This document shows, one piece after another, positions 1-8,159 of a stretch of DNA of 64,000 bases. The position numbers were made by a program, and so were the translations under genes. The stretch's first letter is position 1. Each line of letters begins with the position of its first letter. The stretch comes from Sulfitobacter maritimus (lineage in GTDB: Bacteria; Pseudomonadota; Alphaproteobacteria; Rhodobacterales; Rhodobacteraceae). The stretch is from assembly GCF_013346665.1 (NCBI RefSeq), contig NZ_JABVBB010000034.1, positions 496,001-560,000 on the forward strand, written 5' to 3'. The notes under the pieces are model-generated. The model did no database searches and was not told the origin of the DNA. It was given only the letters and a program-made list of their open reading frames with translations.

Positions 1-31
1 TATAGATCATGTGGAAACAACGGAGGCGCCC

Positions 32-1471
32 ATGGCATTCTTCACAAAGCTAAAAGATCGTTTGTTCAAATCCTCGTCCAAGATTGACGAGGGGCTGGAG
101 GCGATTGTCAGCGACGGCGGCGCAGCAGAGGCGGAGGCCGAGGCAGCGCCTGTCGATGCGGTGATGGACAGACCGGGGCTGGCCTCGGACGTGATGCCGG
201 ACCGTCAGGAAGACAGCGGACCGATGCTGGCGGCGGAACGGACAGCACAGCCGGACCCGCAGCCGACCCCGGAACCTGCGCATCAGCCAGAACCGCAACC
301 TGACCCCAGCCAGCCGGAGCCTACCCCGGCGCCGGACTTGCCGAACCCGGAGCCGACGCCGGAGCCTTACGAACCGCCACAAGACCCTGAACCGACACCA
401 GAGCCGGAGCCGATCCCCCCGGTTTCCGACCCTGAGCCAACGCCAGAGCCGGACCCTGTGCCGCCCGTCCACGATCCCGGCCCTGCGCCCACACCGGTCG
501 AGATGCCACAACCCGGCGGGCTGCGGCAGGCTATGACACCGGTCGCCCCCGATTTGACGGGGGAAGCGACTGAAACCACAACGGCCAAACCGGGTCTGCT
601 GGGCCGCTTGATGGGGCGCACGGCCAAAACAACAGTTCGGCGGACACTGGACGATGACATGCTTGAGCAGCTCGAAGAGCTCCTCATCAGCGCCGATATG
701 GGCGTTGATACGGCGCTGCGTGTGACGGCGAATATGGCCGAGGGACGTTTTGGCAAGAAACTCTCGGTCGAAGAGATCAAACAACTGCTCGCCACCGAGG
801 TAGGGCGCATCATGGAGCCGGTTGCCCGACCACTGCCGATCTATTCCAAAACACCACAAGTGGTGCTGGTGGTCGGCGTGAACGGCTCTGGCAAGACCAC
901 GACGATCGGCAAACTGGCCTCTCAATTCCGCGCGGCCGGCAAGAAGGTAGTCATTGCCGCTGGCGACACGTTTCGCGCCGCGGCGGTGGAGCAATTGCAG
1001 GTCTGGGGCGAGCGCGCAGGCGTGCCGGTGCTGACCGCAGCACAGGGCAGTGACCCGGCGAGCCTTGCCTTTGATGCGATGGGCCGCGCGCAGGAAGAAG
1101 GCGCTGACCTGCTGCTGATTGACACCGCAGGCCGTTTGCAAAACCGGGGTGATCTGATGGAGGAACTGGCCAAGATCGTCCGCGTGATCCGCAAGAAAGA
1201 CGAGACAGCGCCGCATAATACCCTCTTGGTCCTCGACGCCACGACGGGGCAAAACGCCGTGAATCAGGTGAAAGTGTTCCAAGAGATTTCAGATGTGAGC
1301 GGTTTGGTCATGACCAAGCTCGACGGCACTGCGAAAGGGGGCGTTTTGGTCGCCCTTGCAGACCAATTCGGCCTGCCCATTCATGCCGTGGGTGTGGGCG
1401 AGCAGATTGACGATCTCTCCCCCTTTGATCCGCAGGAATTTGCCGCCGCTTTGGTGGGTGTGGATGCCTAA
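32..1471 (+). CDS. ftsY: Signal recognition particle receptor FtsY
   Basis: FtsY is the SRP receptor GTPase that docks ribosome-SRP complexes at the inner membrane. The 479-residue protein has a long N-terminal A region: acidic first, then proline/glutamate-rich with repeated PEPTPEP-like units at about residues 75-160. The N domain (about 190-265) and G domain follow. In the G domain the P-loop GVNGSGKTT lies at 282-290, DTAGR at 364-368 and TKLDG at 428-432. I chose the ATG at 32 because GGAG lies about 7 bases upstream. An in-frame GTG at 11 would add seven residues and has no such site. The gene faces the mgtC-like gene. The NG domain is unmistakable; only the length of the A region is unusual. 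Confidence 0.97.
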   Translation: MAFFTKLKDRLFKSSSKIDEGLEAIVSDGGAAEAEAEAAPVDAVMDRPGLASDVMPDRQEDSGPMLAAERTAQPDPQPTPEPAHQPEPQPDPSQPEPTPAPDLPNPEPTPEPYEPPQDPEPTPEPEPIPPVSDPEPTPEPDPVPPVHDPGPAPTPVEMPQPGGLRQAMTPVAPDLTGEATETTTAKPGLLGRLMGRTAKTTVRRTLDDDMLEQLEELLISADMGVDTALRVTANMAEGRFGKKLSVEEIKQLLATEVGRIMEPVARPLPIYSKTPQVVLVVGVNGSGKTTTIGKLASQFRAAGKKVVIAAGDTFRAAAVEQLQVWGERAGVPVLTAAQGSDPASLAFDAMGRAQEEGADLLLIDTAGRLQNRGDLMEELAKIVRVIRKKDETAPHNTLLVLDATTGQNAVNQVKVFQEISDVSGLVMTKLDGTAKGGVLVALADQFGLPIHAVGVGEQIDDLSPFDPQEFAAALVGVDA

Positions 1472-1478
1472 CGCTTTC

Positions 1479-1493
1479 GCCGCTTCATGCGGC
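1479..1493. terminator. Small hairpin between convergent ftsY and mgtC-like genes
   Basis: GCCGC-ttcat-GCGGC forms a five-bp stem in the 30-base gap between the two stop codons. There is no T-run on either side, so its role as a terminator is only a guess from position. Confidence 0.25.
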
Positions 1494-1501
1494 TGCCTGC
1501 T

Positions 1502-1987
1502 TCAGTCGTGGGTCCCGAGTTTCTTTTCTACCTTTCGCAGAACGGCCAATACCGTGACCACCACAAAGGCCGTCAGACAGGCCAGCAGAATCTGCCCCGC
1601 ACCGCAGGATAGGCCAATCGCCCCGGCAAGCCACATCGACGCCCCTGTAGTGATGTTGCGCACCTCACCGTTGGAGGTGAAGATGATCCCCGCTGCCAGA
1701 AAGGCCACGCCAGCCGTGACAGCTTCGATCAGACGCAATGGATCAAACCGCATCTGGTCGCCGTCGCCAAACTCCAGACTGCCCAATTCCTGCCCAATGA
1801 TGATGAAAAGACAGGCCGCGATGGCCACCATGATATGGGTGCGCAGCCCCGCTGGTTTGTCCCGCCGTTCCCGCTCATATCCAACAACCCCCGCCAGAAA
1901 GGCCGCCATAAGCAGCCGCGCGGCGGCGACGGTAACGGGCACCTTTGAAAAGCTGTTGGTAAGATCGGCGATCAGGGCTTCAAACAT
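1502..1987 (-). CDS. MgtC/SapB family membrane protein
   Basis: A 161-residue integral membrane protein with four or five hydrophobic segments. Residues 36-51 carry the family signature GYERERRDKPAGLRTH in the first cytoplasmic loop. In characterised members (Salmonella MgtC) this family is linked to low-magnesium growth and modulation of the F-type ATPase, but the small non-virulence homologues are mostly uncharacterised, so I do not assign a role. The gene is convergent with ftsY and divergent from the EamA permease across 63 bp that must contain both promoters. The length fits the short form that lacks the C-terminal ACT-like domain. Confidence 0.85.
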   Translation of the reverse strand: MFEALIADLTNSFSKVPVTVAAARLLMAAFLAGVVGYERERRDKPAGLRTHIMVAIAACLFIIIGQELGSLEFGDGDQMRFDPLRLIEAVTAGVAFLAAGIIFTSNGEVRNITTGASMWLAGAIGLSCGAGQILLACLTAFVVVTVLAVLRKVEKKLGTHD

Positions 1988-2050
1988 TGAAATTCCGCGG
2001 ATTAAGAAGACTTTGAAGAGTAAACTGCTCGTAGCCGGGCTGGTTCCCCA

Positions 2051-2953
2051 ATGACCGAATGGCTATTGTCAATCGAAGGCACGCCAGCGGGCCACACGGC
2101 AGCGCTTTGGCTGGCCCTGTCGGCGGCGTTTCTTCATGCGGTTTTCGGCGCATTGCAAAAGGGGCGGCACGATCCCTGGCTCACACGCGGGGCGATTGAT
2201 GCGTCCTACGGGATGATGGCAGCGCCCTTTGCACTTTTTGTTGTGCCTTGGCCAGAACCCCATATGTGGCTGATCTTTCTCGGCGCCTTTGTCATTCATG
2301 TGTTCTATAAGGTGTTGCAGGCTTGGGCCTATACGAAAGGCGCATATACCGTCGTCTATCCGGTCGTGCGCGGCACGGGCCCGCTCTTTGCGGTGGTCGG
2401 CGCCTATCTGATTTTTGATGAGAAGTTTAATCTCGTGCAATGGATGGGCGTCGGGGTCTTGCTGAGCGGGATTTTTGGATTGGCGATCTATAATCTGCGC
2501 CATCTGGTTGCTGCACGCGATACGTTGCATGCAGCGCTTGGGTTGGCGGTGGTGACGGGCTTGTTCGTGGCGCTTTACACCACATATGACGCCTACGGCA
2601 TTCGTGCCACGGCTGATCCTTTCACCTTCCTCGCGTGGTTTTTTATGATCGACGGGTTGGTGATGCCGGTGATCGCTTGGCGCCGCTGGCACCGGATGGA
2701 GAACCCGCCCAAGGTTGCGCCGCTGATGTTGCGTGGCTTTGTTGGCGGGATCATTGCATTCGCCAGCTTCGGGTCGGTAATGATGGCCACGCGGCTCGAC
2801 AAAGTGGGCGAGGCGGCAGTGCTGCGCGAGACGTCCACCGTCTTTGCCGCGCTGATCGGGGTGCTGGTGCTGAAAGAAACCGTCGGCCCGCGCCGCATCG
2901 CGCTGATGGCGCTGATCGCGGCCGGGGCGGTGATTGTAGAAATGGGCGGCTGA
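2051..2953 (+). CDS. EamA/DMT family permease
   Basis: A 300-residue protein with about ten hydrophobic helices arranged as two EamA repeats (about 15-150 and 165-298), the architecture of the drug/metabolite transporter superfamily. The second repeat ends with the typical TSTVFAALIGVLVLKE stretch. Substrates of such proteins (amino acids, nucleosides, metabolites) cannot be read from sequence. The stop codon overlaps the AAGGAG ribosome-binding site of yciB, which begins 11 bases later, so the two are probably co-transcribed. It is one of three EamA permeases in the window. Confidence 0.88.
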   Translation: MTEWLLSIEGTPAGHTAALWLALSAAFLHAVFGALQKGRHDPWLTRGAIDASYGMMAAPFALFVVPWPEPHMWLIFLGAFVIHVFYKVLQAWAYTKGAYTVVYPVVRGTGPLFAVVGAYLIFDEKFNLVQWMGVGVLLSGIFGLAIYNLRHLVAARDTLHAALGLAVVTGLFVALYTTYDAYGIRATADPFTFLAWFFMIDGLVMPVIAWRRWHRMENPPKVAPLMLRGFVGGIIAFASFGSVMMATRLDKVGEAAVLRETSTVFAALIGVLVLKETVGPRRIALMALIAAGAVIVEMGG

Positions 2954-2963
2954 AGGAGCAGGC

Positions 2964-3569
2964 ATGTCTGAACCAAGAGAAATCAATCCAATGCTGCGGG
3001 CAGGGTTGGAATATGGCCCGGTGCTGGCCTTCCTCGTTGCCTATCTATGGCTAAAGGATAACACCTATACCTTTGGCGGCACGCAATACGATGGCTTCAT
3101 TGTCGTCACCGCGATGTTCGTGCCGCTGCTGGTGTTGGCCACTGGGGCACTTTGGGCATTAACGGGCAAGATCAGCCGAATGCAGGTGGCAACGGTGGTG
3201 CTGGTGGTGATCTTTGGAGGGCTGTCGGTCTGGCTGAACGATGACCGATTCTTTAAAATGAAACCGACGCTGATCTATGTGTTGTTCGGTGGTCTTTTGG
3301 CGGTGGGTCTGCTGCGTGGTCAATCTTATCTTAAATACGTGATGGAAGAGATGATGCCTTTGCAGGACGCAGGTTGGATGCTGTTGACCAAACGTCTGAT
3401 GATCTTCTTTTTCGGTCTGGCGCTGGCAAACGAGCTGATCTGGCGGTTTTTCTCAACCGATACATGGGTTTACTTCAAGACGTTCGGCCTTACGGCGGCG
3501 ATTTTCGTTTTCTTTATGGCGCAGGGCAAGCTGTTCGAAGCCTACGGGGAGAAGAAAGACCAAGGGTGA
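2964..3569 (+). CDS. yciB: Inner membrane-spanning protein YciB / septation protein A
   Basis: A 201-residue protein with about five to six membrane helices. Family marks include the N-terminal GLEYGPVLAFLVAY segment, the KPTLIYVLFGGLL stretch in mid-protein, and the NELIWRFFSTDTWVYFKTFG block near the C terminus. The family (also called IspZ) is linked to septation and envelope integrity in enterobacteria. A strong AAGGAG site lies six bases before the ATG and overlaps the stop of the upstream permease gene, which indicates translational coupling. The next gene, metZ, has its own riboswitch, so this transcript probably ends before it. Confidence 0.92.
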   Translation: MSEPREINPMLRAGLEYGPVLAFLVAYLWLKDNTYTFGGTQYDGFIVVTAMFVPLLVLATGALWALTGKISRMQVATVVLVVIFGGLSVWLNDDRFFKMKPTLIYVLFGGLLAVGLLRGQSYLKYVMEEMMPLQDAGWMLLTKRLMIFFFGLALANELIWRFFSTDTWVYFKTFGLTAAIFVFFMAQGKLFEAYGEKKDQG

Positions 3570-3632
3570 GTGGGGCAATGGCCCCCGGTCGCGAAGTTAT
3601 TGACCTGCACGGCGCAGCGGCGTAATTCACGC

Positions 3633-3687
3633 CGCGTGGCGATTTGTTACCGGATTGTGGGCCACGTAAAACATGCCGCTAAAAGGT
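3633..3687 (+). promoter_or_regulatory. SAM-II riboswitch aptamer
   Basis: The sequence matches the SAM-II (metA-motif) layout. P1 is CGTGGC (3635-3640) paired with GCCACG (3661-3666). The loop between contains GATTTG and CCGG. The 3' tail after P1, TAAAACATGCCGCTAAAA, carries the conserved GCTAAAA that forms the H-type pseudoknot. SAM-II elements are known from alphaproteobacterial methionine genes, and this one sits 78 bp before metZ. Binding of S-adenosylmethionine should turn expression down. Confidence 0.88.
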
Positions 3688-3696
3688 CAGGATGAA

Positions 3697-3731
3697 AGAC
3701 CCCTTTCGCTTGGCCGCGTCTGGGGTTTTTT
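3697..3731 (+). terminator. Intrinsic terminator between SAM-II aptamer and metZ
   Basis: AGACCCC (3697-3703) pairs with GGGGTTT (3722-3728), with one G-U pair, and is followed by a T-run. It begins 10 bases after the aptamer and ends before the metZ ribosome-binding site. It could therefore act as the expression platform, stopping transcription when the ligand is bound. Alternatively it ends upstream read-through from yciB. Confidence 0.7.
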
Positions 3732-3764
3732 ATTGCCCGCATGATCGGGCCGAAGGGAAGAAAT

Positions 3765-4955
3765 ATGAGCAAAGATCGGCATCCGCGCACCCAAGCGATC
3801 CACGCAGGCACACGCCGCAGCCAATATGGCGAGGTCAGCGAAGCGATCTTCATGACCCAAGGGTTTGTCTATGACAGCGCCGAACAGGCCGAGGCCCGCT
3901 TTGAAGAGATTGGCCCGGATGAGTTCATCTACGCCCGCTACGGCAATCCAACAGTCGCGATGTTCGAAGAGCGTATTGCCACGTTGGAAGGGGCGGAGGA
4001 CGCCTTTGCCACGGCCAGCGGCATGGCAGCGGTGTCCGGCGCGCTGATCTCAATGCTCAAGGCCGGCGATCACGTCGTCTCGGCCCGTGCGCTTTTTGGC
4101 TCCTGTATTTATGTGCTCGAAGAAATCTTGGGCCGCTACGGGGTCGAGGTGACCTTTGTGGACGGCAGCGATCTGGATGCGTGGGAGGCAGCAATCCGCG
4201 AAGACACGCGCGCGGTCTTTTTTGAATCCGTCGCCAATCCGACGCTTGAGGTCATCGACATCGAAGCCGTCGCTAAACTTGCCCATGCCAAAGGCGCTTT
4301 GGTCGTGGTCGACAATGTGTTCGCCACGCCCGTGTTCTCCCGCGCGATTGCGCAGGGCGCAGATGTTGTTGTCTATTCGGCCACCAAACATATCGACGGG
4401 CAGGGACGTGCTTTGGGCGGTGTGGTGCTTGGCAGCCGTGATTTTATCCGCGGCACGCTTGAGCCCTATATGAAACACACTGGCGGTTCGATGAGCCCCT
4501 TCACCGCTTGGGTGATGCTCAAAGGGCTTGAGACCATTGATCTGCGGGTGCGCGCTCAAGCCGCCAGTGCGCAGGCGCTGGCCGAAGCGTTGGAGGGGCA
4601 TGCCGCCCTGTCGCGGGTGATCTATCCCGGTCTGCCGGGGCATCCGCAGTCTGCCCTGGCCGCGCGTCAAATGGGGGCAGGCGGCACCGTGCTGTCGCTT
4701 GACCTTAACGGCGGCAAAGCAGCAGCCTTTGCATTTCTTAACGCGATCAAAGTTGGGGTCATCTCGAACAATCTGGGCGATGCCAAAACCATCCTGACCC
4801 ATCCCGCAACCACAACCCATCAGCGCCTTCCGCAAGAGACAAAGGACCTTTTAGGCATCACCCCCGGACTGATCCGGGTCAGTGTCGGGCTTGAACATGT
4901 CTCTGATTTGGAGGCCGATCTGCTTCAGGCACTGAGTGCCGCCGACCAAGGCTAA
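3765..4955 (+). CDS. metZ: O-succinylhomoserine sulfhydrylase
   Basis: A PLP enzyme of the Cys/Met metabolism family that condenses O-succinylhomoserine with sulfide to give homocysteine in methionine synthesis. The protein has 396 residues. The YARYGNPT segment, the VDNVFATPVFSRA stretch and the PLP lysine in YSATKHIDGQGR (K208) are all present, together with the GGSMSPFTAWVMLKGLETL-type region typical of MetZ. I chose the ATG at 3765 because AGGGAAG lies just upstream; an in-frame ATG at 3741 overlaps the riboswitch leader region. The SAM-II riboswitch upstream supports a methionine role. Cystathionine gamma-synthase is the main alternative, but the overall pattern favours MetZ. Confidence 0.93.
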   Translation: MSKDRHPRTQAIHAGTRRSQYGEVSEAIFMTQGFVYDSAEQAEARFEEIGPDEFIYARYGNPTVAMFEERIATLEGAEDAFATASGMAAVSGALISMLKAGDHVVSARALFGSCIYVLEEILGRYGVEVTFVDGSDLDAWEAAIREDTRAVFFESVANPTLEVIDIEAVAKLAHAKGALVVVDNVFATPVFSRAIAQGADVVVYSATKHIDGQGRALGGVVLGSRDFIRGTLEPYMKHTGGSMSPFTAWVMLKGLETIDLRVRAQAASAQALAEALEGHAALSRVIYPGLPGHPQSALAARQMGAGGTVLSLDLNGGKAAAFAFLNAIKVGVISNNLGDAKTILTHPATTTHQRLPQETKDLLGITPGLIRVSVGLEHVSDLEADLLQALSAADQG

Positions 4956-5032
4956 AATGATATGGCAGGGCCCCGGTGGCTTTTCACCGACCTGCGTCTT
5001 ACTATAAAGACGTTCTAGGGAAGGGCCGTGCC

Positions 5033-6124
5033 ATGAATATAGTGACAGATCTGTCCGATGCACCTGACAAGGATGCCGCAAAAGCGGCGCTGGCAACGCT
5101 GCGCGCTTGGGCGGCAAACGCGACCCCGGCAGACATTGCCAAGCTCGACCCCGCCATGGCTCGCCTGCTGAATGCGCCCGATTACCCAACGCTCAGCCGC
5201 GCCTATCCAGCCGATTTCGCGGCCGGCGCAAATTATATGGCCACGCTGCCCGACCTGCAAAATGGCCCGGCCAGCCTGATCCGCGGCGCGCAGCAGTTGA
5301 TCCAACACGTCGGCATTTCCAACTTCCGCCTGCCAATCCGCTACCGCAGCCGCGAAGGCGGCGATTTGCAGCTTGAGACTTCAGTCACGGGGTCGGTGTC
5401 TTTGGATGCGGAAAAGAAGGGCATTAACATGTCCCGCATCATGCGCAGCTTTTACCGACACGCCGAAGCTACCTTTAGCTTTGCGGTGATCGAAGCGGCG
5501 CTGGACGATTATAAGGCGGACCTTGAAAGCCTCGACGCGCGGATTCAGATGCGGTTCTCATTTCCGATGAAGATCGGCAGCCTACGCTCTGGCCTTACCG
5601 GCTATCAGTATTACGACATCGCGCTTGAGTTGGTTGAGCAGGACGGCAAGCGCAAGAAGATCATACATCTCGATTATGTCTATTCCAGCACCTGCCCATG
5701 TTCGCTGGAACTCAGCGAACATGCACGTCAAACCCGCGGCCAATTGGCCACCCCACATTCGCAACGGTCTGTGGCCCGGATTTCGGTCGAGACATTGGAC
5801 GCAGGCGATTGTCTCTGGTTCGAAGACCTGATCGACCTCTGTCGCCGCGCGGTGCCGACCGAGACACAGGTGATGGTCAAACGCGAAGACGAACAAGCCT
5901 TTGCCGAGCTCAACGCCGCTAACCCAATCTTCGTGGAAGATGCGGCGCGGCTGTTCTGTGAACAGTTGCTGGCCGAAGACCGTGTCGGAGATTTCCGCAT
6001 TGTCGCCAGTCACCAGGAAAGCCTGCACAGTCACGACGCGATCAGCATTTTGACTCAAGGCGATACATTCGCCGCTGAAAGCATCGACCCCAAACTGTTT
6101 AACACCCTGTTCCACGTGGGCTAA
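5033..6124 (+). CDS. folE2: GTP cyclohydrolase FolE2 (type IB)
   Basis: FolE2 converts GTP to 7,8-dihydroneopterin triphosphate, the first step toward folate and queuosine precursors. The protein has 363 residues. It carries the block YSSTCPCSLELSEHARQ, whose Cys is the metal ligand of type IB enzymes, followed by TPHSQRS and, toward the C terminus, a histidine-rich SHQESLHSHDA segment. The ATG at 5033 is preferred; a longer frame from 4976 begins with residues unlike the family. Zn-independent type IB enzymes often replace FolE under zinc limitation, but I see no clear Zur box. Later folate genes folB and folP are at 18.4-20.4 kb. Confidence 0.94.
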   Translation: MNIVTDLSDAPDKDAAKAALATLRAWAANATPADIAKLDPAMARLLNAPDYPTLSRAYPADFAAGANYMATLPDLQNGPASLIRGAQQLIQHVGISNFRLPIRYRSREGGDLQLETSVTGSVSLDAEKKGINMSRIMRSFYRHAEATFSFAVIEAALDDYKADLESLDARIQMRFSFPMKIGSLRSGLTGYQYYDIALELVEQDGKRKKIIHLDYVYSSTCPCSLELSEHARQTRGQLATPHSQRSVARISVETLDAGDCLWFEDLIDLCRRAVPTETQVMVKREDEQAFAELNAANPIFVEDAARLFCEQLLAEDRVGDFRIVASHQESLHSHDAISILTQGDTFAAESIDPKLFNTLFHVG

Positions 6125-6144
6125 ACCGCCCCATTCTCTCCGTT

Positions 6145-6180
6145 TAAAAATACTTCGGGGTCCGGGGTTGGCCCCCGGGC
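6145..6180 (-). repeat. GC-rich hairpin with TATTTTTAAA flank, possible dispersed intergenic element
   Basis: CCGGGG (6162-6167) pairs with CCCCGG (6173-6178). Read on the minus strand the hairpin is followed by CCCCGAAGTATTTTTAAA. This layout resembles a short element I recall as frequent after genes in Roseobacter-group genomes. There is one copy here, so the repeat status is an inference and not shown by the window. Confidence 0.3.
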
Positions 6181-6221
6181 ATCGGCACATATAGGCCACG
6201 CAGCCCTGCAAGCCACGCCCA

Positions 6222-6236
6222 GCCGCTATGCAGAAA
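6222..6236 (-). promoter_or_regulatory. Single copy of the CTGCATAGCGGC core motif
   Basis: TTTCTGCATAGCGGC on the minus strand is the same core found in front of both hairpin-RNA arrays near 45 kb. Here it lies 73 bp before a DUF1127 gene but in the opposite orientation to it, and the second block (CATTGTGCA) is absent. It may be a bound site rather than a full promoter. Confidence 0.35.
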
Positions 6237-6308
6237 CGTCGGTTCTGCTGCGGCGCAGCATTGCCTATCTACTGGTCATCGAAACACTGGAATTGCAAAG
6301 GCAATCAG

Positions 6309-6557
6309 ATGACTTACCAGAGCACCGCTCATCCCGCCCACCCCGTCTTGCTGACCGATATCCTGCGCCGTGCGGCCGCTGGTCTGCGCCGCTTTTTCGT
6401 AGGGATTGGCCATGGCATTATGACGGGCTCGACCGCAAATCTCCGCTACGAGCAGGTGCAACGCCTGCAAGCCAAGACCGATGCCGAATTGGCCGAGCTT
6501 GGCATCGAGCGCGACCAAATCGTACACGAAGTGTTCAAAGACCTTTACTATATCTAA
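6309..6557 (+). CDS. DUF1127 domain-containing protein
   Basis: An 82-residue basic protein. An N-terminal amphipathic stretch with LRRAAAGLRRFF is followed by a DUF1127 (YjiS-like) C-terminal motif: KTDAELAELGIERDQIVHEVF. Small DUF1127 proteins in Rhodobacter, such as CcaF1, act in RNA metabolism during stress, but this family is diverse and I infer no more than that. Unlike the DUF1127 gene at 44.8 kb, no CCTCC-loop hairpins follow it; a GC-rich nested hairpin at 6566-6596 does. The start is the ATG at 6309; an extension to 6228 would read Cys/Trp-rich non-family sequence. Confidence 0.8.
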   Translation: MTYQSTAHPAHPVLLTDILRRAAAGLRRFFVGIGHGIMTGSTANLRYEQVQRLQAKTDAELAELGIERDQIVHEVFKDLYYI

Positions 6558-6565
6558 ACCTGCCA

Positions 6566-6596
6566 CGGGTGCCGGGCAAATGACGCCCTGCACCCG
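6566..6596 (+). terminator. Nested hairpin after the DUF1127 gene
   Basis: CGGGTGC (6566-6572) pairs with GCACCCG (6590-6596) and encloses GGGC/GCCC. No T-run follows. Its position nine bases after the stop codon suggests 3'-end formation or RNA stabilisation. Confidence 0.4.
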
Positions 6597-6639
6597 TCGC
6601 CGCTTGACAGCGGCGAGCGGCCAAGCCAACGCTGCGCGA

Positions 6640-8088
6640 ATGTTGGATATACGACCAGTCGGATATGTCGTGGGCCTTTTGGTCGCAGTGCTCGGCTTTG
6701 CCATGATCGTGCCGATTCTCGTTGATCTGGCCGAGGGGCGCGGGCAGTGGTGGGTCTTTGTCGAAAGCGCCGTCATCACCACGCTCAGCGGCGGCATGAT
6801 CGCTCTGGCCAGCGCCAATGGCGTGCGCCAAGGGCTGACGATACAGCAGACTTTCATGCTGACCACCGGCGTTTGGCTGATGCTGCCGTTGTTTGGCGCG
6901 ATCCCCTTCATCCTTGGCGCGACAGACGCCAGCGTGACCGACGCGGTGTTCGAGGCCATGTCGGGTTTGACCACCACCGGCTCTACCGTGCTGACGGGGC
7001 TGGACGCATTGCCCAAAGGGCTGCTCATCTGGCGCGGTATCCTGCAATGGCTCGGCGGGATCGGCATTATCGTTGTGGCCATGGTGTTCCTGCCCGAACT
7101 GCGGGTCGGGGGGATGCAGATTTTCAAATCCGAGTCCTTTGACACATTCGGCAAGATCCTTCCGCGTGCCGGCCAAATCGCCACGCAAATCTCGGTGATC
7201 TATGTGTGGCTGACCTTGGCCTGTGTGCTGAGCTATCTTGCCCTGGGAATGAGCGCTTTTGATGCGACAGTTCACGCGCTTACCACTGTTTCAACGGGGG
7301 GGTTCTCAAACTATGACGCCTCTTTCGCGACGTTCTCTGGCCCGGCTGAATATGTCGCAAGCCTCTTCATGATCCTCGCGGCGCTGCCTTTCGTGCGCTA
7401 TGTGCAGTTGATCAACGGCAACCCGGTGGCGCTGCACCGTGATCCTCAGGTGCGGGGCTTTCTTATAACATTGGCGGTGCTGGTCGGCGTGGGCTTCATA
7501 ATGCTACGCGCTGTCTTTAGCTATGATGCGGAACAGATGTTGCGCGAGGCTTTGTTTAACGTCACCTCGATCATCTCAGGAACCGGATATGCCTCGGCGG
7601 ACTATATGCTATGGGGACCGTTTGCCGTGGCCCTGTTCTTTTTCATCGGTCTGATCGGGGGCTGCGCGGGCTCGACCACCTGTTCGATCAAGGTGTTCCG
7701 CTATCAACTGTTGTTTGCTTCGATCCGCGCCCAGCTACGTCGCATCCGCTCGCCTCATGGCGTTTTCACCCCGCGCTACGATGGCCGCCCAGTAGGGGCG
7801 GATGTTCTAAGTTCGGTGATGTCGTTCTTCATGTTTTTCATTGTGTCTTTGGGGCTGATCTCAGTCGCGCTGAGCCTCACAGGCCTTGATTTTGTCACCT
7901 CGATTTCCGGCGCCGCGGCTGCATTGGCGAATATCGGGCCGGGCCTTGGTCCGATCATTGGACCGGCGGGCAATTTCGGCAGTCTGAACGACACAGCAAA
8001 ATGGATATTGATCGCAGCCATGTTGATCGGGCGGCTCGAATTGTTGGCTGTCTATGTCATGTTCACTTCAAAGTTTTGGCGCGCCTGA
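6640..8088 (+). CDS. trkH: TrkH-family potassium uptake protein
   Basis: The membrane subunit of a Trk/Ktr-type K+ uptake system. The 482-residue protein has many membrane helices and four selectivity-filter loops in order: LTTTGSTV, VSTGGFSNYD, SGTGYASADY and NIGPGLGPIIG. These are the hallmark of the four-fold SKT superfamily. I chose the ATG at 6640, giving a protein that starts MLDIRPVGYV like other TrkH proteins. Upstream in-frame starts at 6580 and 6481 would add non-family sequence that overlaps the DUF1127 gene. The cytosolic TrkA partner is not in this window. Confidence 0.94.
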   Translation: MLDIRPVGYVVGLLVAVLGFAMIVPILVDLAEGRGQWWVFVESAVITTLSGGMIALASANGVRQGLTIQQTFMLTTGVWLMLPLFGAIPFILGATDASVTDAVFEAMSGLTTTGSTVLTGLDALPKGLLIWRGILQWLGGIGIIVVAMVFLPELRVGGMQIFKSESFDTFGKILPRAGQIATQISVIYVWLTLACVLSYLALGMSAFDATVHALTTVSTGGFSNYDASFATFSGPAEYVASLFMILAALPFVRYVQLINGNPVALHRDPQVRGFLITLAVLVGVGFIMLRAVFSYDAEQMLREALFNVTSIISGTGYASADYMLWGPFAVALFFFIGLIGGCAGSTTCSIKVFRYQLLFASIRAQLRRIRSPHGVFTPRYDGRPVGADVLSSVMSFFMFFIVSLGLISVALSLTGLDFVTSISGAAAALANIGPGLGPIIGPAGNFGSLNDTAKWILIAAMLIGRLELLAVYVMFTSKFWRA

Positions 8089-8100
8089 CAGGGTGGGGGC

Positions 8101-8137
8101 AAAAAAAAGGGCAGCACCCAAGATGCCGCCCCTTTCA
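8101..8137 (-). terminator. Intrinsic terminator, mainly for the minus-strand protease-like gene
   Basis: On the minus strand, GGGCGGCA pairs with TGCTGCCC around a short loop and is followed by eight T residues (8101-8108 as A on the plus strand). It lies 23 bases after the stop of the gene at 8160-10064. It may also serve trkH, whose stop is 12 bases away. Confidence 0.8.
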
Positions 8138-8159
8138 TTTGGATTGGTCTGACTGCAGA

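Noticed and set aside
50..1282. Long minus-strand open frame opposite ftsY
   Set aside because: It is the antisense shadow of a high-GC gene; rich in Arg/Cys/His, no domain, and ftsY is unmistakable.
1356..2054. 232-codon plus-strand frame across the mgtC-like gene
   Set aside because: Antisense to a gene with the clear MgtC signature and overlaps the ftsY end.
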